Assembly: GCF_000002985.6 (NCBI RefSeq)
Contig: NC_003284.9
Location: 12,400,001-12,464,000, forward strand
DNA length: 64,000 nucleotides
Direction of reading: 5' to 3'
DNA from: Caenorhabditis elegans
Lineage: Eukaryota > Nematoda > Chromadorea > Rhabditida > Rhabditidae
Positions within the stretch are counted from its first letter, which is position 1. Each line of letters begins with the position of its first letter. Under the pieces are notes generated by a model, which saw nothing but the letters and a program-made list of their open reading frames with translations, had not been told where the DNA came from and did not search any database. Of this stretch, positions 12,001 to 21,635 are shown in pieces. A program made the translations under genes and the position numbers.

Positions 12001-14025
12001 ATTTCCGAGCTAAAATTGAAAAATTCAATGTGAACTTGTGACGGTGGGTATGGTTTTTATGCACATAATTTGTTTGAAATGCTCTACCGAGTAAACTGGT
12101 GAAGTTTCAAAAACTTTGTGGGCATAGTTTTTGAAAAAAGTTCAAAAATGTGCCATTTTTGTCGAATTTTAGTGGTTTTCGGAGCTAAAATAGAAAAATT
12201 CAATAGGAACTTGTGACGGTGGGTATGAATTTTTTGCACACAATTTGATTAAAGTAGTCTACTGAGTAATCTGGTGAAATTTCAGAAAATTTGTGGATCT
12301 AGTTTTTGAAAAAAGTTCAAAAATGTGCCATTTTTGTCGAATTTTAGTGGTTTTCGGAGCTAAAATAGAAAAATTCAATAGGAACTTGTGACGGTGGGTA
12401 TGAATTTTTTGCACACAATTTGATTAAAGTAGTCTACTGAGTAATCTGGTGAAATTTCAGAAAATTTGTGGATCTAGTTTTTGAAAAAAGTTCAAAAATG
12501 TGCCATTTTTGTCGAATTTTCCTAATAATTGCCTAATAAATCGAATTTCCACTTTTATTTAGGAAAATAATCGTTGTTATATGTGATTTATCCATTTTAA
12601 AAACAATTTTGTATATATTTTTGCAGTTTTATCCATTATAATGTCTCATTCATCGAATTTCAATGATATTAAAAATTTAAATTCAAATTTCGCGCGCTTT
12701 GCAGCGGCCATGGCCTAGGATTCTCACTTTTCACTTTTCGCTAGGCCAGATGTCCCAATTTACACGCCGTGACACACAGTCTATATTGTAAAAATACAAA
12801 CCTTACTACATATTCAGAAAATACGAATCCATTACTTGCTCTTTGAACTATTTCAAAACAAATATCATTTCCCTCCATGTTCTCAAAAATGATATGTCGA
12901 TAATGAACGCTGTTGATAGTTTTTTCCAGTCGGCATATGTAAGGGTGCTGTAGATTTTGGCATATTCTAATTTCCTCGTCGATTTCTGAAAAAGAGATGG
13001 TTTGGAATGAAATAATTATATTTAGATCGGATTCGGTAAAATGATCAAAGTTCGAAATGACACATGATGGCTGATAGATTGATTGATGAATTGGGATTGG
13101 AGCTGCTGAGCTCATGAGATGAGAACTTTGAGGACATTTTGTGCGCTTCTGATTGGAAAACTGGTGGCGAGAATAATAATATCCGCTGCGGGGACTTTTT
13201 TTTTCTCAATTTTTAAAAGTGCACTCAGGTTGTTTTTTGAGAAATTTTTTATTCTTCAAAATCCACAATAAAGGTCAAAACATAACTTTAAAAAAAAAGT
13301 GTATTAACCACCTGAATTTGTTCAATTCGAAAAAAAACATCAAAAACTAATAATTCAGTCTTTTGTGAGACAGTGTGTTGAAACGATGACTTCCTGTTTT
13401 TAAAATGTTGAAACTTTTCTTTAACGGTCTCAATGGTATTTGGATGAAAACCAATGAAATTGGATATTTTTATTCTAATTAACTTTTTTTTAACTGCATT
13501 TGAGCCTCCTTTCGAAAGATATTAGTTCATCACTAGATCGATTAACATTACAAAAACCTATCAATTTTTGTAAAGACAAAAAACCAAAATTAAAAAAAGA
13601 CTTTATCAAAATGGGAGAAAACTATTTTTGATACTTGTATAGTAGAGCAACTACAGCTACTACAAAAGTACACTGCTTCAACTTTTGAATTGAACAAATC
13701 ATTTTAGTAGGTGCGTAGAATTTTTTTGGAATACGACTACTACATGTAGTCGTACCCCATGTAACAACTGTATAACAATAATTGTACCTTCAAATCCTAA
13801 CCCGGTGTGCTGTCTGAACAAATTCAAATTGATTGATCTCAGTAAAAATTTTCGATTTGATGGTCCATGAAGTATTCGGTATACATTTGAAAATGGACCT
13901 CTGGAAATTCTTAGTTATTTCAAGAATTAACTGAATTTTCAAAAATCTTACTGTTCTATCACATCCCGGATCGACAGTTGTTCATCGAGGAGAAGGTTCG
14001 ACTCGTCCGGGTCAAGCTCCCTCAT
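1..14025 (-). CDS. lin-2: LIN-2, CASK-type MAGUK scaffold (3' end cut by window edge)
   Basis: LIN-2 is the CASK homologue that acts with LIN-7 and LIN-10 to place the LET-23 EGF receptor basolaterally in vulval precursor cells (known for the family). Exons, 5' to 3': 14025-13952, 13900-13788, 12985-12802, 11512-11417, 11369-11063, 10587-10492, 10098-9991, 9376-9280, 9178-9093, 7957-7844, 5324-5250, 4359-4276, 2860-2762, 2725-2611, 2462-2301, 2205-1952, 1894-1816, 1694-1593, 1537-1434, 1389-1263, 1205-1083, 1035-875, 167-1. All junctions keep phase and give about 975 residues in the window. Domains: CaMK-like kinase about 1-310 (HRD at 144-146, GFG instead of DFG at 167-169, MAPE present); L27 region about 388-500; PDZ about 564-645 ([17 protein letters not shown]); SH3 about 656-740; guanylate kinase about 785 to the end ([32 protein letters not shown]). 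The sequence runs off the edge at QWLPV, a few codons short of the CASK-type C-terminus. A splice acceptor lies 10 bp before the ATG (14035/14036), so the 5' end is trans-spliced or has a UTR intron. Certain identification; exact isoform set uncertain. Confidence 0.97.
2206..2300 (-). other. lin-2: GC-AG intron within the lin-2 PDZ-coding region
   Basis: The exon ending at 2301 reads ATAGACAAG followed by GCAAGA. Reading on gives a stop after four more codons (GKI stop). The next exon starts after an ATTTTAG acceptor at 2205. Using the GC donor keeps frame and gives [11 protein letters not shown], matching the CASK PDZ sequence HRQGTLHVGDE. No GT near the boundary gives an in-frame join. The strong AAG|GCAAG context is typical of nematode GC-AG introns. 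Confidence 0.8.
5650..5997 (-). CDS. possible nested small single-pass membrane protein
   Basis: A 115-codon intronless ORF on the same strand as lin-2, inside the intron between lin-2 exons 10 and 11. The product starts MDSTLFHNS, followed by one strongly hydrophobic segment (about residues 9-31, [20 protein letters not shown]). The rest is a polar tail rich in Ser, His, Asp and Cys (CDCGGGDKC about 78-86), ending [11 protein letters not shown]. Third codon positions favour C (GTC, CTC, ATC, TTC, CAC), like well-expressed worm genes and unlike the AT-rich intron around it. The open frame continues upstream to 6228, but the more N-terminal part is low-complexity and the ATG at 5997 sits directly before the membrane segment. 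I recognise no family. Alternatively it could be an exon of a shorter lin-2 transcript, but a GTACAT donor near its end is in the wrong phase for exon 11. Confidence 0.5.
   Translation of the reverse strand: MDSTLFHNSLLAILIGSFLIFFVCVLVIGALSDRGLCCHDSSFVSHVVSRHAATNGTHVVGRQHDSASPDAVVIVMPRCDCGGGDKCFIPESEPPSIQPDESSSGYYGEQFNTGT
5998..6430. promoter_or_regulatory. GC-rich putative promoter region for the nested ORF or an internal lin-2 transcript
   Basis: About 430 bases of CpG- and G-rich sequence directly upstream (minus-strand sense) of the nested ORF, in contrast to the AT-rich intron on both sides. It includes pyrimidine and purine tracts of the kind seen at worm promoters. No specific factor site is claimed. 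It could equally be an intronic enhancer of lin-2. Confidence 0.3.
6734..6843. repeat. 110-bp foldback (MITE-like) in a lin-2 intron
   Basis: Perfect 11-bp ends, AGAGTCAGGGC at 6734-6744 and GCCCTGACTCT at 6833-6843. An inner second pairing joins TGCAATGTT..CTTTCCA to TGGAAAGAACATTGCA. The two arms give an imperfect stem of roughly 35-40 bp around an AT-rich loop. Clear target-site duplications were not seen. Confidence 0.6.
7367..7482. repeat. paired GT/TG microsatellites
   Basis: Two GT-rich tracts, about 7367-7396 and 7455-7482, flank a GC-rich spacer in the lin-2 intron between exons 10 and 11. Plain simple-sequence DNA; no coding role seen. Confidence 0.85.
11546..12771. mobile_element. 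1.2 kb non-autonomous inverted-repeat transposon in lin-2 intron 3
   Basis: The ends are a 31-bp inverted repeat with two mismatches: CACGGCGTGTAAATTGG..CTGGCCTAG at 11546-11576 and its reverse complement at 12741-12771. Both sides are flanked by ACACACA (11539-11545 and 12772-12778), a candidate 7-bp target duplication, although that string is also simple sequence. There is no transposase ORF. Most of the interior is the 175-bp tandem repeat listed separately. Confidence 0.75.
11850..12525. repeat. 175-bp tandem repeat, about four copies, inside the transposon
   Basis: The marker ACTTGTGAYGGTGGGTAT recurs with its core C at 11860, 12035, 12210 and 12385, an exact 175-base spacing. The last two copies are nearly identical and the first two are diverged, as expected for recent local duplication. 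The fourth copy is cut off near 12525. Confidence 0.9.
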
Positions 14026-14214
14026 TCTGTTTTAGCTGAAAAATGCTGATAAACGTGAATAAACAAATGATAAAGTTGAAGAAAAAAAAGAGATAACCAG
14101 AAAAAAACTCATAGGGACAGTGAATGATTATTAAATTGAAAAAGCATATCAGGCTCGCATGAATATTGAAATAGAGAGACTGGAGAGAAAATGGCAGTTT
14201 TTTGGGTCGGCGGC

Positions 14215-14231
14215 GGGGGGGGGGGGGGGGG
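14215..14231. repeat. G17 homopolymer tract upstream of lin-2
   Basis: Seventeen consecutive G on the plus strand (C17 on the lin-2 sense strand), about 190 bases upstream of the lin-2 start codon. Long G tracts like this are known in C. elegans as quadruplex-forming sites that delete when the DOG-1 helicase is missing. Confidence 0.95.
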
Positions 14232-14235
14232 CTCT

Positions 14236-17200
14236 ACGCGTTTTCTTTCGGCCAATTTGATTTGATCGTTAGGAGGAGATATAATGTCAATAAATGATTG
14301 CAAGAGAGATTCATGTTTTATCAACCCCGCAACATTCTTTCGAGAACTAAAAAATTGAGGATTTGAGGTGGTACTTGTCTGATGGAAAATCTCATGTTGC
14401 GGTCTTATAAAAAGAGGTAAGCATTACGTCATTAATTTTAATGAACTTGAGTGCGTGGGGGACGGAAATCGTTAAACTTAGGATTTTTTCTTGTTTATAA
14501 CATAATATTTTCTGCAAAATGCAAAATCAAACCATCCAATCTTAAATTATTGAAGCAGAACAACTATGTGAAAGAAAGTTTGATTGCGGCATGGCAGAGG
14601 AAATCAAGACAAATATGGACACTTTTCATCTTTTCCACCTCTAGTTTCCTATTGAAACGCGGCTGTATTTGTCATTTAGCAAACATTCCTGAATTTGCCG
14701 GAATAGTATCGTGTTTATTCAAAGTTGGCGGGTTAGCCAGATGTATTTGTAACAAAAACAGTAAACAGATTTGAAATCTTTTCAAAACACTAAACTTTAA
14801 GTTTGAGAGATGCTGAAAAAAAATTATTTGATATGAAAATCGTAATGTAATGTAATAGAAGCAATTACGTGCATGGGTTTTACTACGATCAATTACATAG
14901 AGAAACCTACATTTTGATTTTCCTACGTTCTCAAATGACTTGGGATCTAATTCTAATGCTCAAAACAATAACTCCTTTAAGGCTAACAAAGCCATTTTTT
15001 AAAGTTTTTTTTTTCAAACAATTTCGGTTTGCATCTTTTTCTGCATACTCTTTTTATTTCCGTTTCATACGTCTACTTAAAACTTTTTGAAAAATTCATT
15101 TCCATTTGGTGCAATAACTTCAACCAAAAAGTGTAACTATTCAAAAAATAATCGAGATTTATTTCAAGGAAATAACATTGAGCACAATAATTTCATAAAA
15201 CTACCATTTTGTGCAGAGCTATACCAAAAACATGCTGAAAATATGTTTACTGTTAAGGTTACTACTAGTCTCAAATTTTTGACATATATATATATACTTT
15301 TATAATTTTTTTTTAGTTTGTCAGTTTATTTTAATCTGTATACACTAAACTCTTACACAATTTAAGTATTTCGCATTTTGTCACTACATATATTCCAGTT
15401 CACATTGAAGTTATTTGGAAGTTATTGCTTCTGAAATGCCCAATATATGTATACTCTGATTATACCATGGTTATTTTTTGTTTTTAATGGAACTTTTAAA
15501 TTACTTATAAACTTTTATGTAATGGTTTTTACGTTTTTGTTTCAAAAACAATTTTAAATTGAAAAAAAAACTGAGTAGACAAAATTGAAACACCAACTAT
15601 ACATCCCAGTCTTAAACAACTATCAAAAACCGCGAAATATTAGCTTTGTGAAAAATTGGGATGCAAAAATGTTCAATTATTAGTCTCTCCATCGAATATT
15701 CAACAAATAAGGTGTTAGCAAAATAATGGGAAATAAGAAGAAAAAACAAATTTAATTAAAGAAGAAGACATAAATAACTACATAAAAAGGAAGGGATGAA
15801 GGAAAGATATTACATTTTTCTTTTTTTTTTCTTGGATTTGTAAGATATGACAAAATCTCAAAGCAGAAAGAAAAAACGAATAAATATGAAAAAAAAGAAA
15901 ATATGAAGTTTTTTTTGACACCGGAAAAAAACTGGATGAAAGAGGCTCGACAAAGAGTAGAAAGTGGATGTTATCTCTCCCAGTCTCCAGAGATACACAG
16001 TTTTATGAGTGTCGGTTGGGTGAGTTTGCAAGATAAACACGATGAACACCTGTTTCTATGATGCACGGACGATGCAAAACAATTCATTGGATGATACAGC
16101 TCCGTCTTGATGGAGTCGATGGAAAGTGAGAGGAAGAAGAAAGAATTGTGGAAGAGCACCAATTTTTTGGCTTCCGGTAAGTTGTTGGCATTTTTTGTTA
16201 CAATTTTAGGGGCTGATTTTTTTTGAAAATGAACTTTTTTGTTTTCTAGGTGAAAAGAGGAAAGTGAAAGATTACTTTCTCAAATCCGGCTTCATTTCTA
16301 ATTCCTGGGATCTTACTTAAATGAATAAAACTAAATGAAACTAGAGTATTTGGAAATAAAGCCTTGAGGTAAAAAAGAGTATGCTCAGTTGAACTTTTTA
16401 AACTTTCCTTGGTGATTATTTCTTAAATTTATTTTTCAAAATTATTTATAGCTGTTTGAAAATTCGAAAAATTGCCTAATGTCATCAAAAATCCTCAACT
16501 ATGGTTTTTTTTTCGTGTCACAACGAATTATTATTATTTGCATATTTTAGTTGGTGATTTTACTTTATTTTGTTAGATAAAATACATACAGCTGAAAAGT
16601 GACTAACATTGCAAAAATTGAAAAAAAAAGTTACTACTGGAACACTATTTGGAATTTTAATTTGTAGGAGGCTCTATTGGAAATTTTGTCAAAAAATACT
16701 TTTAGAAAACTAAACACGGAGAACAACTGGGAATCTTTTACTTTAATGTTAAATAATTCGTTTTTGGAAATTGCGTTTAAAAAGTATCATTTTTAATTTA
16801 AAAATTCAATTAAATATTGCCACTAGTGTAATTTTTTCAAAATTGTGTCATAAATACATTTAATTTTTTGCGCAAAATCGTCTTATCTTAGGCTTATCCG
16901 TTTTTTTTTTTTGAAAAATCAGATTTAGTAGATGTTATTTTAGCTTTCAAAGAGTTCTTCTTCTTCTTCGCTGAAACCTATATCGTTTTGAATGAAATAG
17001 TCTAGACATCAATTTTAATCAATTTTAACAAAATGGGACCATCTTAGTTTGAAGTAGAAAAACGCAAAAAACTAGTGGAAGAAGAAAAAAAAAAAAAGAT
17101 GAAAGCGTGAGAATATTCAGAGAAAGGGGAAATCTCGGGAGAAGAAGCGACAAAACAGAGATAATAGGTCATGGAGTAGTAGTGAGAAGTGGGAATACTA

Positions 17201-17940
17201 GACGACGTAAACGAGCAAAAAGAGCAGTAATATTAGAAAGACAACAAACGCGGCGATACATAACATCCAAAATTATGCTCATGGATCTGTATGTGACACT
17301 TTTTTTCTCTGCCTCTGTCTTAGTCGCCTTCTTTTCTTTTTTTTTCTTCAAAAAAATTGACAACAAGAAAAGAGGAATACTCCTGCATACAGAGGGTTCA
17401 TCATAGGGTGTGTTTTTCCTCCTTTTTGAGGTGCCGAAAAACATATCCACGCATATTGGTTCTGGTTGTTTAGTTTTCGAGAGGTGCGACTCCAACCCAC
17501 TTGTGAAAAAAGAAGGAGAAAAAACTTTTTTTTGCTCCGTGTGCATGTCTAGGTTAGGTCATCCAACCTTTTCCTCTTCCGTTCTTTCAAGCGGGAAGCC
17601 TAAACAATTTTTATTTTCAAAAATTACTTTCCATTCCTTTTTGCTGTTAAAAAATCACATAATCATTTTATATTCATGGACTAATCAAATTTGAGTTTTA
17701 TAGCAACTATCTTCTGATGGTAGAAATATAGTTGCAAAGTTTTTCGGATTGTTTGTAAAATCTCTGGAAAAGTAACGATTCATCTTAACTTTTTTTTTTT
17801 AAATATAAGATTTTTAAAAAGGATACAATATAAGAATCACTGATAATAAATTTATAATAAAAACCAAAGTCTTCGATTAAAATTGTGCTCAATGGGATAG
17901 AAAATTGCTCACTACGGTTTTGTGCTACACGTATTACAGA
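14236..17940. other. non-coding upstream region of lin-2
   Basis: AT-rich, with many homopolymer runs and one CTT run near 16,960. The ORFs present have no splice-site support, no recognisable protein pattern and biased composition. I see no gene here; it presumably includes lin-2 upstream regulatory sequence. Confidence 0.5.
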
Positions 17941-17947
17941 TGACCGC

Positions 17948-17978
17948 TCTGCACAAACCTTTTCAGAGTTTGTGCAGA
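17948..17978. repeat. short perfect hairpin
   Basis: TCTGCACAAAC at 17948-17958 pairs perfectly with GTTTGTGCAGA at 17968-17978 across a 9-base loop. It lies in intergenic DNA with no adjacent gene, so a terminator role cannot be assigned. Confidence 0.6.
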
Positions 17979-17979
17979 A

Positions 17980-20900
17980 TGTTATCTTTATAAGAATTGT
18001 TCAACATACAGTAGAGAAATATTATCCCCGGCCCTCCAACGCACCTCTTATACAAAAATAATAGTGTAACTGTGAAAATTATATACTTTTCCATTGTCAA
18101 ATAATATGGTAAAGTGCCATTTGAATTCTTAAAACAGTTTAGGAGCTTCCAAACTTCGATTCCGAAAATTGGAAAAATGCACTATTCTCATTTCAAAAAA
18201 TTTCGTCACTCGGGAATTTGAATGTTCTCCTCGCTTCTTTTTTGTTCTTCTTTTAAACTGATTGAATTTAGTGTCTATAGACATCAAATTGTTGGAACTT
18301 TGAACACTCCAACAGACTTGATAAAGAAAACAAAAAGGGTAACATGTTTATTGTCTACTTTATCTGCCTAAATGAAAAGGGTTCACTAATTTTTGATGCA
18401 AAATAGGCAAAAGGAAGTCTGACAGAGAAAATGGGAACAAAGAAGAGAGACTCTGTGGGAAGTGTACTAGAATTTGCAAAAACGTTAGTTCTTCCTTTTT
18501 CACACATCCTTCTCTTTTGGCAGTAGCTTTAATCCGCTGAGCCGATTGGCCCATCCACGGGAAATAGGTCTTATTGGGGAACCAATGAGTTGTAGTTTGC
18601 ATATTTCGAAGTGATGAAAATTGCTTTAATAGAAAGAAATAATTATTTTGCAAAATGTTTCTTAGAAGATAATTTATTTTTAATCAGTTAAGAAAAATAT
18701 TCACTCGCATTGAAAAAAGTGGAGTTGCACCTGTAGTGAGTTGATCAAACCGTACCTATAGCGCTGAAATATCGAGTATATTTTTTTTAGTTTGGGAAAA
18801 TAGCAATCATGCAGCTTTCAGCTAACATTATTGTGGAAGTCTACTAAACTTTTATTTTTTATTTTTAGACTTTAGTTCCGGTCTAAGAGTTTGTCTCGAA
18901 GTATTGAAAAATTTTTGAACATGCGAAAAAAGTTTAAAACCTTTTTGTTGTTTAACTAATTTTTGGTTATGCAGAACTACTATGAGAAATTGTAGACAAA
19001 ATTCCCTCTAGCACTTCCCCGCATTTACAAAATTTCAAATAAAGCATGATTTGAAAAGTTCAATTGTAATAAATTAAGGTCACACCTACGTAATTATCAC
19101 AATGAAAGTGATCCGATGCTTATGTTTGAAAAAAATCATAATAATACATCTTCGTGTGTATTGATGAAGATAATGATTACGTTGGATGTGACTCGGACAT
19201 TATGTGCATGTTAGTGACAATTTTAATGCAGGTAACCTAGCAATTCAAAGGCCTGATTTGGAAATTAAACTGAAAGAACAAAGATAGTAGGTTATGCATA
19301 AATTGTTGATCATATATGAAAAACTGCTGCACGACGCAAAAAAAACGTGTGGGAGAGGTCTCCGCAAAATCAAATTGGAGTCCCAAAACAAAATGGGTGG
19401 CTCCGCGAACCGGCCACGTCCATCTTTTTTCTCGGCTCCTCTTGAAATGCCGACGTCTCTTGTTCGAATTCTCGCACTGAATGGGTAATGAGTGGGAATT
19501 AGATGTAGCCACATAAAAGCGGAGAAACTGAATGAAAACAGCCAAGACGTGACAATGAGCTAACAATTGAACTTGAAATTTCAATTGATCACACGTTGAA
19601 ATTAAAAAAAAAACGAATTCGCTAAGTCCAAAAAAAAAACTTGTACTACTGCATTTCCGCACAAAAATTAAACTAAAAAAAACAAAATGACGGTGTCGCT
19701 GTTCGTCAAAAAAAAAAGAAACCGAATTGGAAGCTCATTTATTTTGACGCGTCCTTTGCAATTTTTCATTTTTCCTTTTTTGCCTTCTTCTTCCTTTTTC
19801 TTCAGTTTTTAGTTTTTTCAAGTCATATTTGAGTTAGATAGTTAAAATAGCAAGAGAGAAAATGTTGTGTCTATGAATAGTTAAAATATAAGCAACTTGA
19901 TAATATTAAACTTTGCCGTCACATTCTGGAAAACTAAAATTGAAGCAAAAATGTCATAAAAATTGGGGTTTTTTTTTGTTCTTGGGAGAATAACAGTACT
20001 AGATTTTTTTTATTTGAGAATGTTATAACGACACTGAACTTTTCCTGTAAATTTATTTGCGATTTTTTGAAACTCGATAAAACATTTTCAAAAATTAAAA
20101 AGGGTTGCTATAAAGTTATAAAATTGGTAATTTGAAAATATTTTCCGCCGATTGAAGCTTACAAGGGGGGGGTGGTAGATGTGTTGACCTTCTGATATTC
20201 CAAAAGCAGAATTTACTCAATTTGAGTCTCAATTAGTAATAGTGGAAATAAACACAATATCCAAATAAATAAAAATAAAAAATCAGTATCTCAAAATCTT
20301 TAGTCTGAAAAAGCTCATTTCTGAGACCAATCGCAAAAATGATCAGTTTGCACATCTATTCGTCTCACTCCAACCACCAGAAGATACCTTTCATCACATT
20401 TCAATCGATCACTGAGTCGCGTATTGACAAGAAAAGAGCGGAAGAGGACCGAGACCCCACACCAGAGTGAGAACCATGAATTACACATTGAAATCGAGAA
20501 GATCAAAACTTTGAGGAGTAGTGCATAAGAGCGGAAAAAAATTAAATAACAATAAAATATGTTTTGTAACATTTTGAAGGGTGTTGGACAGGAAAGCAGG
20601 AAGATGAATAACTGGGCGACGAAAATTCTATAATTCTTATCAGTTATTTTGAGTAAGGTCGTATGTGATAAAAGTGTGTAAACCATTAGAGTTAGAATAT
20701 ATTATTCTTGTTTTTGCAAGTTGTTAAAACTGCTGCAAAACTGTTACACTTTCAAAAGTTGAGCTCAGAAAAAGTAGCACAATTAAAAATTATATTATTT
20801 ACTTATTCAAAATTCTAACATATTATATTCAGATTATAATGTTTTTTAATCGTGTTGTTATTTAATCAAAATATGAACAAAACGCAAAAGTTTTTTGAAT

Positions 20901-20980
20901 ATGTTTGTTGGTAAAACGTTTACTAATAATACTTTGATAATATCAATAAATTATTTGAAGGTGGTTTCGTATGCGGTTTT
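17980..20980. other. intergenic, no supported gene
   Basis: AT-rich DNA with two more GC-rich patches (about 19,330-19,560 and 20,320-20,480). The second is open in several frames on both strands and could hide a small exon, but nothing resolves it. A G run lies near 20,165. Confidence 0.4.
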
Positions 20981-20982
20981 TT

Positions 20983-21249
20983 TTAATCCGATCTCGCTCC
21001 TTGCACTAAAAACTGCAGCAGATTGAATAACGAGGAAAATTGAAACCATATGAAACTTGAAACTTGTACTCTAATTTTCAACATATAAAGGCTAACTAAC
21101 AAGTAATAACAACACTTGTCCAGAAGCACGAATAAATCTTGGAAATCGAGACGAGTGCGCGGGCGGACGACGGGCGTTATACTCACCCCATGCCCGAGTA
21201 GAACCAAGCCAACATAAATAATGGTCATAAAACAAAAAGTGAGAGTCAT
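20983..21249 (-). CDS. possible small hydrophobic/secreted protein ORF
   Basis: An 88-codon ORF starting MTLTFCFMTIIYVGLVLLGHG, which looks like a signal peptide. It is followed directly by GTGAGT, a good splice donor, at phase 0. If unspliced, the product has a second hydrophobic region and ends FLVQGARSD. The upstream 300 bases (21,250-21,560) are pyrimidine-rich on this strand, like a worm promoter or 5' UTR. I could not find a convincing following exon if the donor is used. No family recognised; it may be spurious. Confidence 0.25.
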   Translation of the reverse strand: MTLTFCFMTIIYVGLVLLGHGVSITPVVRPRTRLDFQDLFVLLDKCCYYLLVSLYMLKIRVQVSSFIWFQFSSLFNLLQFLVQGARSD

Positions 21250-21635
21250 AAACGAGCTTTAGATGCGAATGCGAACGAATGCAGATGATTTTAGATGCTC
21301 AGTGGAACACATGAACCTTTTGTGGAAAAGAGCATAAAATGAGAAAAGGACACAACTGACGGAATCGTAACAAGAAATTGAACTGACTGACGGGTGACGG
21401 CTGGAAAATGGGCTCATCGGCTTGGGAGACAGGAGCTAAAAGAACGGATGAGCCGTTTTCGGAAAAATGGATAACGAAAATGACCAATAAATCGAGCAAA
21501 AGAAGGAGACAATTGGAAAAGAGAACCTTTTTGGTGGGTATGTGATGGGAACCACTGAGCAAATGGAAAATTTAAAAAAAAACCGAAATTTTTCACCATG
21601 ATGGTTCTTAATTGTTTTAATATACATATCTCCAA

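Noticed and set aside
13732..13754. Palindrome TACGACTAC..GTAGTCGTA in lin-2 intron 2
   Set aside because: Only a 9-bp stem, common in worm introns; no further evidence of function.
17107..17694. Overlapping ORFs on both strands around 17.1-17.7 kb
   Set aside because: Low-complexity Arg- or Phe-rich products with no splice signals or protein-like pattern.
20339..20470. 43-codon plus-strand ORF overlapping an open minus-strand frame
   Set aside because: Codons look partly coding on both strands, but neither has a start, splice site or neighbour that decides it.
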